From assembly GCA_041913505.1 (NCBI GenBank), contig JAYSFC010000083.1, forward strand, positions 1 through 17,027: a DNA stretch of 17,027 bases, in the 5' to 3' direction. A program made the position numbers and the translations under genes. The notes under the pieces were generated by a model. The model was not told the DNA's origin. It worked only from the letters and a program-made list of their open reading frames with translations, and did no database searches. Of the stretch, positions 1-7,938 are shown in pieces (within the stretch, counting starts at the first letter, position 1; each line of letters begins with the position of its first letter). The DNA comes from JAYSFC01 sp041913505. Lineage in GTDB: Bacteria; Pseudomonadota; Gammaproteobacteria; Burkholderiales; Burkholderiaceae_C.

Positions 1-136
1 TGAAGATGATCATGCCCATGGCCAGGCCCGCCACCGTGAGCGTGAGCCAGGTGCTCGGCGAGCCGACCAGCGGCAGCACGGCGAGTGCGAGCAGCGGCAC
101 GAGGGCCAGCGGAATCCAGTCAAAGCTCTTCTTCAT
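1..136 (-). CDS. Branched-chain amino-acid-type ABC transporter permease, N-terminal fragment
   Basis: Only the first 45 codons are present; the gene runs off the left edge. The start ATG (136-134) overlaps the livF-like stop codon as ATGA, so it is the next gene of the liv-type operon and probably translationally coupled. The peptide begins MKKSFDWIPLALVPLLALAV, a short cytoplasmic lead followed by a hydrophobic segment (about residues 8-24), then a second hydrophobic stretch starting near residue 29 (LTLTVAGLAMGMIIF). The second stretch resembles the first conserved helix of LivH-type permeases, but the piece is too short to separate LivH from LivM. The role as inner-membrane permease rests mainly on operon position next to two Liv-type ATPases and a binding protein. 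Confidence 0.75.
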   Translation of the reverse strand, partial: MKKSFDWIPLALVPLLALAVLPLVGSPSTWLTLTVAGLAMGMIIF

Positions 137-858
137 AGTGCCAACCCCAGCAGCGACTGCTGCAACGCCTCGTCGGCCGCGAGCGCGGCCATGCTGCCCG
201 CATGCACCACACGGCCGTTGTCCATCACGGCCACCGAATCACCCAGGCGCTTGGCGAAGTGGAGGTTCTGCTCAACGAGCAAGATGGTCACGCCGCTCGC
301 CTTGAGCTGCGCGAACGCCTCGATCATGTTGTTGATGATGCTCGGGGCCAGGCCCTTGCTGGGCTCGTCGACGATGAGCAGGTCGCGCGGCTCGATGATC
401 GCGCGCGCCACGGCCACCATCTGCTTCTGTCCGCCCGAGAGCTTGCCTGCAGGGTGGTTCCAGAACTTCTCGACGGCGGGGAAGAGCCGGAAGATCCACT
501 CAAGGCGCTGCGTGTCCATCTGCCCGGCATTGCGGGCGCGGCGCGCGGCCAGCAGCAGGTTCTCCTTCACCGTGAGGTCGGCGAAGATGCCCATGTTCTC
601 GGGCACGTAGGCAATGTTGAGGTGCGCGATCTGTGGCGTGTGCATGCGCGTGATATCGCGCCCGTTGAAATGGATCGTGCCCTGCGAGGCCTGCCACAGG
701 CCCATGATGGTGCGCAGCGTGGTCGTCTTGCCCGCGCCGTTGCGCCCCAGCAGCATGGTCAGCTGACCGCGCGGCACCACCAGATCCACGCCGTGCAGGA
801 TGTGGTAGGCCCCAATGTGCGTGTGCACGCCCTCGAGTGTCAGCAGGTTTGTGCTCAT
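133..858 (-). CDS. livF: Branched-chain amino-acid-type ABC transporter ATP-binding protein (LivF-like)
   Basis: This is a 241-residue cytoplasmic ATPase that would power a Liv/HAAT-family importer as partner of the LivG-like subunit. Visible motifs are Walker A GRNGAGKT (38-45), signature LSGGQKQ (140-146) and Walker B LLIVDEPSKGLAP (from about 160). The DEPSKGLAP wording and short length are typical of LivF rather than LivG. The ATG at 858 was chosen because it overlaps the upstream livG-like stop (ATGA), and the downstream permease start overlaps this gene's stop in the same way. Three genes are therefore joined by 4-bp overlaps. An in-frame extension to about 1275 lies inside livG and is not real. 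The substrate cannot be read from the ATPase; the symbol denotes family, not proven amino-acid transport. Confidence 0.93.
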   Translation of the reverse strand: MSTNLLTLEGVHTHIGAYHILHGVDLVVPRGQLTMLLGRNGAGKTTTLRTIMGLWQASQGTIHFNGRDITRMHTPQIAHLNIAYVPENMGIFADLTVKENLLLAARRARNAGQMDTQRLEWIFRLFPAVEKFWNHPAGKLSGGQKQMVAVARAIIEPRDLLIVDEPSKGLAPSIINNMIEAFAQLKASGVTILLVEQNLHFAKRLGDSVAVMDNGRVVHAGSMAALAADEALQQSLLGLAL

Positions 859-1619
859 ACCGGGTCCTTTGCTTTGCCCAGATAGGCTTCCTGCACCACC
901 GGCGAGGCAATCACCTCGACGGGATCGCCATCGGCCACCAGCGTGCCGTTGTGCAGCACGATGATGCGGTCGGCCAGCTCGCGCACCACGTCCATCTTGT
1001 GCTCGACCAGCAGAATGATCTTGCTCTTGTCCTTCTTCAGCTCGCGGATCAGGTTCAGGATCACGGGCGCCTCGTCGTGGCTCATGCCGGCCGTGGGCTC
1101 GTCGAACATGTAGACCCGAGGCTCCAGCGCCATGAGCAGCGCCACTTCGAGCTTGCGCTGGTCGCCGTGCGGCAGGCTCGCCACGGGCGTGCTCTGCCGG
1201 TCGAGCAGTGCCACGGCGTGCAGGATCTCCTCGGCGCGCGCCGTGAGCGCGTGGTGATCGCTCCACACGCTCCAAAGGTTCATGCCGCGCCGGTGGCGGC
1301 CGGCCCGCGTGGCCTGCACGGCCAGGCGCACGTTTTCAAGCACGCTGAGGTTGGGAAACAGGTTGGTGAGCTGGAACGCCCGCCCCAGCCCCGCGTGCGT
1401 GCGCGCCGAGGGGCTCAGCGCCGTGAGGTCGCGCCCATCCAGCGACACCGAGCCCGCCGTGGCGCGGAGCTGGCCCGAGATCAGGTTGAAGTACGTGGTC
1501 TTGCCCGCGCCGTTGGGGCCCACGATGGCCGTGAGCGTGCCGGGCTCGAACGAGCAGGTCACGCCGTTCACGGCCACATGGCCGCCAAAGCGGATGGTCA
1601 GGTCTTGGGTCGCCAGCAT
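855..1619 (-). CDS. livG: Branched-chain amino-acid-type ABC transporter ATP-binding protein (LivG-like)
   Basis: This is a 254-residue ATPase of the LivG branch. Walker A GPNGAGKT is at 34-41 and Walker B VYMFDEPTAGM at about 169-179. The signature motif is degenerate, LPHGDQRKLE (149-158), as is usual in LivG, where LSGGQ is replaced by LPxGxQ. I take ATG at 1619; an adjacent TTG at 1622 is possible and would add one residue. Shine-Dalgarno complementarity upstream is poor, unlike the binding-protein gene, so translation may be weaker. The gene follows the binding-protein gene after a 96-bp spacer holding an intrinsic terminator and a hairpin repeat, so its expression probably depends on readthrough. 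Its stop overlaps the livF-like start. Confidence 0.93.
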   Translation of the reverse strand: MLATQDLTIRFGGHVAVNGVTCSFEPGTLTAIVGPNGAGKTTYFNLISGQLRATAGSVSLDGRDLTALSPSARTHAGLGRAFQLTNLFPNLSVLENVRLAVQATRAGRHRRGMNLWSVWSDHHALTARAEEILHAVALLDRQSTPVASLPHGDQRKLEVALLMALEPRVYMFDEPTAGMSHDEAPVILNLIRELKKDKSKIILLVEHKMDVVRELADRIIVLHNGTLVADGDPVEVIASPVVQEAYLGKAKDPV

Positions 1620-1620
1620 C

Positions 1621-1674
1621 AAATTTCAGGTAAAAGCCACCCATGCGCTTGTATTTCAAGCGCATGCAGCTATG
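1621..1674 (-). repeat. REP-like extragenic hairpin element between the binding-protein gene and livG
   Basis: A perfect 10-bp inverted repeat, CATGCGCTTG (1642-1651) and CAAGCGCATG (1657-1666), encloses a 5-nt loop. On the minus strand it sits in the context CATAGCTGCATGCGCTTG before the loop and GGTGGCTTTTACCTGAAA after the stem. The pattern (ATAGCTGC-xx-GCGCTTG, loop, CAAGCGC, then a pyrimidine-rich tail) matches from memory a short repeat scattered between genes in Comamonadaceae genomes. It lies in the operon just before livG and could stabilise the upstream mRNA or be a neutral repeat. The inverted repeat is certain; the family assignment is recollection. Confidence 0.6.
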
Positions 1675-1710
1675 AAAAAAAGAGCACCCCAGGCATGCTC
1701 AGCCCGGGGT
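1675..1710 (-). terminator. Intrinsic terminator directly after the binding-protein gene (intra-operon)
   Basis: Five bases after the binding-protein stop, the minus strand reads ACCCCGGGC (1710-1702), loop TGAGCAT, then GCCTGGGGT (1694-1686): a 9-bp stem with one G-U pair. It is followed by GCTCTTTTTTT, a run of seven T at 1681-1675. This is a good rho-independent terminator inside what looks like one operon. It would give many short binding-protein transcripts and fewer that continue into the ATPase and permease genes, a common arrangement in ABC importer operons. Confidence 0.8.
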
Positions 1711-1715
1711 AGCGA

Positions 1716-2900
1716 TCAGCGCTTGTTGCGGATCGGGATCTGCATCTCTTCGGGCTTGATCTCGCGCACCAACTCGGGCACGCCCCAGGCAAAGGCCGGA
1801 TCCACCTTGATCTTGAAGTGGTACATGCTCTGCAGAGCCTGGTGGTCTTCCTTGCGGAAGGTCATCTTGCCCTTGGGCGTGTCGAAGCTCATGCCTTCCA
1901 TGGTCTTGATGAGCTTGTTGGTGTTGGTTTCACCGCCGGTGGCCTTGAGCGCGGTAACCACTGCCATGGCCGCCGAGAAGCCGCCCGCCGTGAAGAAGTC
2001 CGGCGGCGTCTTGAACTGCTTGTAGTGCGCGGAGACCATGGCCTCGTTCACCGGGTTCTTCGGAATGCCGAAGTAGTAGTACGTGGCCCCCTCCATGCCC
2101 GGCAGGTTCTTGTATGCGGCCATGGCGGGCAGGATGTTGCCGCCCGATGCGATCTCGACGCCGTAGCGCTTGAGGTCCAGGTCGGCGATCTTGAAGGGGT
2201 TGCCCGTACCCGCCCAGATGATGAAGATGATCTTGCGGCCGGGCTGGTCCTTGAGCTTGTCGATCAGGCGCTGGGCCCCCGCGGTGAAGTCGGTGGTGTT
2301 GGTGGGCAGGTACTCCTCGTGCACGAGCTTGGCGTGCTTGAGGGCATCCTTGAAGGCCTTCACGCCGTCACGGCCGAAGGCATAGTCCTGCGCGAGCGTG
2401 GCGATGGTCACGCCAGGCTTGTCGATGGCCACGGCGTTGGAGATCGCGTCCTGGCTGCTGTTGCGGCCCGTGCGGAAGATGTACTTGTTCCACTTCTCGC
2501 CCGTGATCGCATCGGCCACGGCGGGCTCCACCAGCAGGATCTTCTTGTACTCCTCGGCCACGGGCAGCAGGGCCAGGGCCACGCCCGAGGAGGTCGGGCC
2601 GACGGCGATGTCGGCCTTGTCGTCCGAGTAGGCCGAAGCCAGCAGGCTCTTGCCCAGGTCAGGCTTGCCCTGGTCGTCCTTCTCGATCACGACGATCTTC
2701 TTGCCGCTCACGGCCATGGTGCCACCGGTGGCGTACTCCAGGCCCATCATCAGGCCAGTCTGGGTCTGCTTGCCGTAGGCCTCCAGGGGACCGGTCTTGC
2801 TGTAGATGTGGGCGATGCGGATCTCGCCAGATTGGCTGAACGCCGGGCTGCTGAGGGTAGCGGCCAGTGCGGCCATGGCAACCAGGGTGCGACGCTGCAT
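1716..2900 (-). CDS. ABC transporter periplasmic substrate-binding protein, Liv/HAAT type (Peripla_BP_6)
   Basis: This is a 394-residue periplasmic binding protein of the type I (leucine-binding-like) fold, the specificity component of the importer encoded downstream. The ATG at 2900 was chosen for an AAGGAG ribosome site 7 nt upstream and a clean signal peptide (charged MQRR, hydrophobic core, likely cleavage near residue 22 in SPAFSQS). The mature protein starts GEIRIAHIYSKTGPLEAYG, the usual first strand and ligand loop of the family, and VGPTSSGVALALLPVAEEYKK is the typical next ligand-lobe segment. It is somewhat longer than many LivJ proteins. It lies alone between a sigma-54 promoter and an intrinsic terminator, pointing to strong inducible expression. 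The ligand is unknown: relatives bind amino acids, amides, urea or aromatic acids, and regulation by a catabolic-type activator argues against routine amino-acid supply. Confidence 0.92.
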   Translation of the reverse strand: MQRRTLVAMAALAATLSSPAFSQSGEIRIAHIYSKTGPLEAYGKQTQTGLMMGLEYATGGTMAVSGKKIVVIEKDDQGKPDLGKSLLASAYSDDKADIAVGPTSSGVALALLPVAEEYKKILLVEPAVADAITGEKWNKYIFRTGRNSSQDAISNAVAIDKPGVTIATLAQDYAFGRDGVKAFKDALKHAKLVHEEYLPTNTTDFTAGAQRLIDKLKDQPGRKIIFIIWAGTGNPFKIADLDLKRYGVEIASGGNILPAMAAYKNLPGMEGATYYYFGIPKNPVNEAMVSAHYKQFKTPPDFFTAGGFSAAMAVVTALKATGGETNTNKLIKTMEGMSFDTPKGKMTFRKEDHQALQSMYHFKIKVDPAFAWGVPELVREIKPEEMQIPIRNKR

Positions 2901-2930
2901 GGGGTGTCTCCTTGTTGTGGTGCACCAACA

Positions 2931-2947
2931 TTGCACAGTTCATGCCA
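2931..2947 (-). promoter_or_regulatory. Sigma-54 (-24/-12) promoter of the binding-protein/liv-type operon
   Basis: The minus strand reads TGGCATG-AACT-GTGCAA. The invariant GG (2946-2945) and GC (2934-2933) are exactly 10 nt apart, as in the sigma-54 consensus TGGCAYG-N4-TTGCW; the first T of the -12 element is G. Transcription would start near 2921, giving a leader of about 20 nt that contains the AAGGAG ribosome site. A sigma-54 activator gene lies immediately upstream. Confidence 0.8.
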
Positions 2948-2952
2948 AATCG

Positions 2953-2965
2953 CAAGTCATTGATT
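2953..2965 (-). promoter_or_regulatory. Candidate IHF binding site
   Basis: The minus strand reads AATCAATGACTTG, a full match to the IHF core WATCAANNNNTTR. It lies between the upstream half-site array and the -24 element and is flanked by an AT-rich stretch (about 2960-3020). IHF bending at such positions is usual at sigma-54 promoters. A 13-bp degenerate match can arise by chance, so support comes mainly from its position. Confidence 0.5.
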
Positions 2966-3020
2966 TTTCAGCAATTTCACCTAACAATTTAAAAAAATGT
3001 TCAAAATAAAGACATTGATA

Positions 3021-3049
3021 TTGCCTAAATTTCAGACAATTGCCTGAAA
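3021..3049. promoter_or_regulatory. Array of inverted half-sites, probable upstream activator sites
   Basis: Three abutting half-sites alternate in orientation: TTGCCTAAA (3021-3029), TTTCAGACAA (3030-3039, reverse) and TTGCCTGAAA (3040-3049). The last two form the near-palindrome TTTCAGACAATTGCCTGAAA (18 of 20 positions symmetric), and symmetry continues two bases further on each side. The centre is about 115-120 bp upstream of the predicted sigma-54 start, a normal enhancer distance. The array abuts the activator stop codon (3053-3051). It is the best candidate site for the Fis-type HTH of that activator. Confidence 0.65.
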
Positions 3050-3050
3050 T

Positions 3051-4562
<1,512 letters not shown>

Positions 4563-4591
4563 GCCGCGATGGTAGCGCCCTGCCGCCATCG

Positions 4592-4635
4592 AAAAAAAGA
4601 AGCCGCCAGGGCTCCTTGAGGGAAGCGCTGGCGGC
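4592..4635 (-). terminator. Intrinsic terminator of the porin-tctCBA operon
   Basis: On the minus strand GCCGCCAG (4635-4628) pairs with CTGGCGGC (4609-4602), with further inner pairing (GCT with AGC, CC with GG) around a short loop. The stem is followed by TTCTTTTTTT, ending at 4592. It lies about 40 bp after the tctA stop and directly before the activator gene, so it separates the tct and liv-type transcription units. Confidence 0.88.
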
Positions 4636-4675
4636 CAACTTCACTCGCAATGGCCGAATCGGAAACGGTCTTTTT

Positions 4676-6214
4676 TTAAACGATGTCGTCTGCGGACTGG
4701 TAGTGGTGACGCTCGCGCTCCGCCTTGCGTGCAGCCCAGTGGCGCAGCGCGCGCGGGACGATGAGCACGGCCAGCACGATCGCCACCAGGGCCAGCGACA
4801 TGGGGCGCTGCAGGAAGATCCACCAGCTGCCTTCGCCCAGCGCGACAGCGTTGCGCATCTGCGCCTCGGCCAGGGGCCCGAGGATCATGCCCACCACCAC
4901 GGGCGCGGTGGGGAAGTCGAAGCGGCGCATGAGCACGCCCAGCACGCCGATGGCATAGAGCAGGAACAGATCAAACGCACTCTGCCGCATGCCGTAGGCG
5001 CCCACCGTGGCGAAGATCAGGATGCCGGCATACAGCTGCGGGCGGGGAATCTTGAGCAGCTTGACCCACAGGCCCACCATGGGCAGGTTCAGCACCAGCA
5101 GCATGATGTTGCCGATATAGAGCGACGCGATCAACGCCCACACCAGGGCCGCCGATGAACTGAACAACTGCGGACCGGGGTTGATGCCGTAGTTCTGGAA
5201 CGCGCCCAGCAGCACGGCCGTGGTGTTGCTGGTGGGGATACCCAGGGTCAGCAGCGGAATCAGCGCGGCCGTCACCGTGGCATTGTTCGCGGCCTCGGGG
5301 CCCGCCACACCTTCAATGGCGCCCTTGCCGCCGAACTCGGCCTTGTCCTCGCCCTTGGCCAGCTTCTTCTCGGCCGCGTAGCTCAGGAACGTGGGGATCT
5401 CGGTGCCGCCGGCCGGAATGCAACCGAAGGGCGTGCCGATGATGGTGCCGCGCAGCCACGCGGGCCAGGAGCGCTTCCAGTCGCGGGCTGTCATGTGCAC
5501 GCGGCTCATCTTGTTCTGCGTTTCAACGACACGGCCTTCGTACATGGCGCTGTAGAGCACCTCGGCCACGGCGAACAGGCCCACGGCCACGAGCACGATG
5601 TCGATGCCATCCAGCAGCTCCATCTGGCCTGCGGTATAGCGCGCAGCGCCCGAGATCTGGTCCATGCCCACGCAGCCCAGCGCCAGGCCCAAGAACAGCG
5701 CCGTCATGCCGCGCAGCGCGCTCTGGCCCAGCACCGCGCTCACCGTGGTGAACGCCAGCACCATCAGCATGAAGTACTCGGGCGGCCCGAGCTTCACGGC
5801 GAAGTCGGCCACCGTGGGCGCGAACAGCGTCACCACCACCGTGGCCACCGTGCCGGCAACGAAGGAGCCGATGGCCGCCGTGGCCAGCGCCGCGCCGGCG
5901 CGGCCGCTCTTGGCCATCTTGTTGCCCTCCATGGCCGTGACCATGCTCGCGGTCTCGCCGGGCGTATTCAGCAGGATCGAGGTGGTCGAGCCGCCGTACA
6001 TGGCGCCGTAGTAGATGCCCGCGAAGAAGATCATCGAGGCCGTGACCTCGACCTTGGCCGTGATGGGCAGCAGCATGGCCACGGCCACGGCCGGGCCGAT
6101 GCCGGGCAGCACGCCCACGGCCGTGCCCAGAGCGCAGCCCACCAGGGCCCACAGCAGGTTGGCAGGGGTGATGGCGGTGGCAAAGCCCGCCAGGAGTGCG
6201 TCGAAAATCTCCAT
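4676..6214 (-). CDS. tctA: Tripartite tricarboxylate transporter, large membrane subunit TctA
   Basis: This 512-residue polytopic inner-membrane protein forms the transport channel of a TTT-family, ion-gradient-driven importer. The family's hallmark segments are present: GTAVGVLPGIGPAVAVAMLLP (30-50), YYGAMYGGSTTSILLNTPGE (69-88), and a second, related half with IPAGGTEIPTFLSYAAEKKL (266-285), GVAGPEAANNA (302-312) and LLTLGIPTSNTTAVLLG (321-337). Length is normal for TctA (about 500). The start at 6214 is chosen because it overlaps the tctB stop as TAATG; a GTG three codons upstream is possible. TctA is last in the operon and is followed by a strong terminator. The family carries tricarboxylates, and homologues carry many other carboxylates, so citrate itself is not established. 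Confidence 0.95.
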   Translation of the reverse strand: MEIFDALLAGFATAITPANLLWALVGCALGTAVGVLPGIGPAVAVAMLLPITAKVEVTASMIFFAGIYYGAMYGGSTTSILLNTPGETASMVTAMEGNKMAKSGRAGAALATAAIGSFVAGTVATVVVTLFAPTVADFAVKLGPPEYFMLMVLAFTTVSAVLGQSALRGMTALFLGLALGCVGMDQISGAARYTAGQMELLDGIDIVLVAVGLFAVAEVLYSAMYEGRVVETQNKMSRVHMTARDWKRSWPAWLRGTIIGTPFGCIPAGGTEIPTFLSYAAEKKLAKGEDKAEFGGKGAIEGVAGPEAANNATVTAALIPLLTLGIPTSNTTAVLLGAFQNYGINPGPQLFSSSAALVWALIASLYIGNIMLLVLNLPMVGLWVKLLKIPRPQLYAGILIFATVGAYGMRQSAFDLFLLYAIGVLGVLMRRFDFPTAPVVVGMILGPLAEAQMRNAVALGEGSWWIFLQRPMSLALVAIVLAVLIVPRALRHWAARKAERERHHYQSADDIV

Positions 6215-6783
6215 TACAGCCACCCCGTTTCAGTGAGGCCCGGCAGGTTGATCGCCAGGAATTGCGTGAAGGCCCAGAACACAGGGGCGGAGATCACCAG
6301 GCCCGTGGCCACATCCTTGGCCCAGGTGCCCAGCGCACCCGCCTGTGGCTGGCGATTGGCACGGCGCAGGCCCTGCACGGCCAGCACGTAGCAGATCGTG
6401 CAGCTGAGGATGAAGCCCACAGTGCCGATCAGCGCCGCATTGACCAGCAGGCCGGCCGACACCCAGACGAAGGGGCCGATGTCGGCCTTGGGCTGGCCGC
6501 CCGGATCGGCCGCATCGCGAAAGCCGCCCGTGCGCGCCTCCCAGACCAGCCAGGCGCCACACACGGCGAGCACCACGGTGCACAGCCACGGCAGGAAGTT
6601 GGGGCCGACGCCGCCGTAGCCGGCCTCGGACGAGATGTGCAGCGCGCCGAAGGCCATGCCGGCGGCCACGAGCAGCACGCCCACGCCGACCAGGGTCTGC
6701 GCGCGCGCCGAGGGGACGCAGTTCGGCGCATCGGCCGGCGCTGCGTCCGCATCAGGAGAAATGGGATGGGAAGACTCGGACAT
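6214..6783 (-). CDS. tctB: Tripartite tricarboxylate transporter, small membrane subunit TctB
   Basis: This is a 189-residue small membrane subunit, the usual partner of TctA. An Ala/Pro/Asp-rich lead of about 30 residues is followed by hydrophobic segments at about 31-50 (TLVGVGVLLVAAGMAFGAL), then FLPWLCTVVLAVCGAWLV, VWVSAGLLVNAALIGTVGFILS and a last segment near the C-terminus (TGLVISAPVFWAFTQFLAI), giving four predicted helices. TctB proteins are poorly conserved, so identification rests on size, topology and position between tctC and tctA. The ATG at 6783 (MSESSHPIS) is preferred; the open frame extends about 60 codons upstream, but that part is low-complexity spacer. The ribosome site before 6783 is weak. 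The stop overlaps the tctA start by one base. Confidence 0.9.
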   Translation of the reverse strand: MSESSHPISPDADAAPADAPNCVPSARAQTLVGVGVLLVAAGMAFGALHISSEAGYGGVGPNFLPWLCTVVLAVCGAWLVWEARTGGFRDAADPGGQPKADIGPFVWVSAGLLVNAALIGTVGFILSCTICYVLAVQGLRRANRQPQAGALGTWAKDVATGLVISAPVFWAFTQFLAINLPGLTETGWL

Positions 6784-6881
6784 AAGCAACCCCAAGCCCC
6801 AGGGCGAGGCCCGGTGCGGGAGAAAGAAAAAAGCGAATGGACGCGGCAGGCCGGGAGCCGATGGCCCCGCGGCCGCAGGCA
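6784..6881 (-). other. tctC-tctB spacer with imperfect GC hairpin and T-rich tract
   Basis: This 98-bp gap lies inside the operon. On the minus strand a GC-rich imperfect inverted repeat (GCGGC near 6876 pairing with GCCGC near 6847) is followed about 12 nt later by TTTTTTCTTTC (about 6836-6826). It resembles a leaky terminator or mRNA-stabilising structure placed after a binding-protein gene. The stem is interrupted and the T-tract too distant for a classical terminator, so this is a weak call. Confidence 0.3.
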
Positions 6882-7841
6882 TCACACCATTCCGGACTTG
6901 ACCATCGTGGCGCGCAGGCTCGCAAACTCCTGGTCCACGAAGCTGGCGAACGCATCGCCGGCCAGCCACGCGGACGACCAGTCGTTCTTCTGCAGCGCCT
7001 CGGCCCAGGCCTTGCCCTTGGTGGCCTTCTCGATCATGGCGATCAGCGCGTCGCGCTGGGCCTTGGAGATGCCGGGCGCGCCGTACACGCCGCGCCAGTT
7101 GCCGATCTCGACGTTGATGCCCTGCTCCTTGAGCGTGGGCACATTCACGTTCGGCAGGCGAGCGCCCGAGGTCACGCCGATGGCGCGCATCTTGCCCGCG
7201 GCGATGTACTCGGCAAATTCGCTGTAGCCGCTGCCGCCGATGGTCACATTGCCACCCAGGACGGCCGCAGTGGCCTCACCGCCTCCGCGGAACGCCACGT
7301 AATTGATCTTGGCCGGGTCCACGCCCACCTCGCGCGCGATCATGGCCGCCGCGATGTGCTCGGTGGAGCCACGCGAGCCACCGCCCCATTTCACGCTGCC
7401 GGGGTCCTTCTTGAGTTGATCGATCACGTCCTTCATGGTCTTGAAGGGCGAGTTCGCAGGTAGCACGAACACGTTGTACTCGCTCGTCAGACGCGCCAGC
7501 GGCGTGACCTTGTCCAGACCCACGGGCGGCTTGCCCGTGATGATGCCGCCGAGCATCACGGCGCCCATCACCATCATGGCGTTGGGATCGCCCTTGGACG
7601 AGTTCACGAACTGGGCCAGGCCGATCGCGCCGGCCGCACCGCCCTTGTTGTCATAGGTGACCGAGGAGGCCACGCCCGCATCCTGCAGGGCCTTGCCCAG
7701 GGCGCGGCCCGTGGTGTCCCAGCCGCCGCCGGGGTTGGCGGGAATCATCATCTTCACCGCGGTGGCCGCCTGCGCCGCCATCGGCAGGGCGCCCACGGCC
7801 GCGAGAGCCGCCAGGGATTTCAGAAAGTCGTCACGACGCAT
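6882..7841 (-). CDS. tctC: Tripartite tricarboxylate transporter substrate-binding protein TctC (Bug family)
   Basis: This 319-residue periplasmic receptor hands substrate to TctAB. The ATG at 7841 has an AAGGAG site 7 nt upstream; an upstream in-frame start lacks one. The signal peptide is MRRDDFLKSLAALAAVGALP followed by MAAQA, with cleavage likely near residue 26. It resembles a twin-arginine signal but has two residues between RR and FLK instead of one. The mature N-terminus carries the Bug-family loop MMIPANPGGGWDTTGRALGK (about 31-50), which contacts ligand carboxylates in solved relatives, and KWGGGSRGSTEHIAAAMIA and FRGGGEATAAVLGGNV are the usual further binding segments. Bug proteins are greatly expanded in Burkholderiales with varied ligands, so only a carboxylate ligand is inferred. 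Confidence 0.94.
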   Translation of the reverse strand: MRRDDFLKSLAALAAVGALPMAAQAATAVKMMIPANPGGGWDTTGRALGKALQDAGVASSVTYDNKGGAAGAIGLAQFVNSSKGDPNAMMVMGAVMLGGIITGKPPVGLDKVTPLARLTSEYNVFVLPANSPFKTMKDVIDQLKKDPGSVKWGGGSRGSTEHIAAAMIAREVGVDPAKINYVAFRGGGEATAAVLGGNVTIGGSGYSEFAEYIAAGKMRAIGVTSGARLPNVNVPTLKEQGINVEIGNWRGVYGAPGISKAQRDALIAMIEKATKGKAWAEALQKNDWSSAWLAGDAFASFVDQEFASLRATMVKSGMV

Positions 7842-7938
7842 GAATGTCTCCTTCAAATGCGCGGCCCTCGAAAACACAGGGCCACATTTTCATCTTAGGC
7901 GCGGCGCCCGCTGTACGCCAGCGCCGCCCACTGCCGCA
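7842..7938 (-). other. porin-tctC spacer: hairpin upstream of the tctC ribosome site
   Basis: The 97-bp gap holds a 6-bp inverted repeat GGCCCT/AGGGCC (7883-7878 with 7868-7863, 9-nt loop) on the minus strand about 10 nt before the tctC AAGGAG site. A longer imperfect GC-rich inverted repeat lies at about 7897-7927, just after the porin stop. A TAAGAT hexamer (7898-7893) could be a -10 for a separate tctC promoter, but I see no matching -35. There is no T-tract, so no intrinsic terminator. Confidence 0.35.

Noticed and set aside
858..1275. N-terminal extension of livF to 1275
   Set aside because: The extension lies inside livG in another frame and is Arg/Ala-rich noise; ATG 858 with the ATGA overlap is the natural start.
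4591..4645. A second, diverged copy of the REP-like element overlapping the tct terminator
   Set aside because: It shares an A-run and an AAGCGCT-like core with the 1621-1674 element, but identity is too low to claim kinship; a plain terminator explains it.
6784..6969. 62-codon N-terminal extension of TctB
   Set aside because: It is read through the tctC 3' end and spacer, has no membrane or signal character, and an ATG at 6783 gives the normal TctB length.
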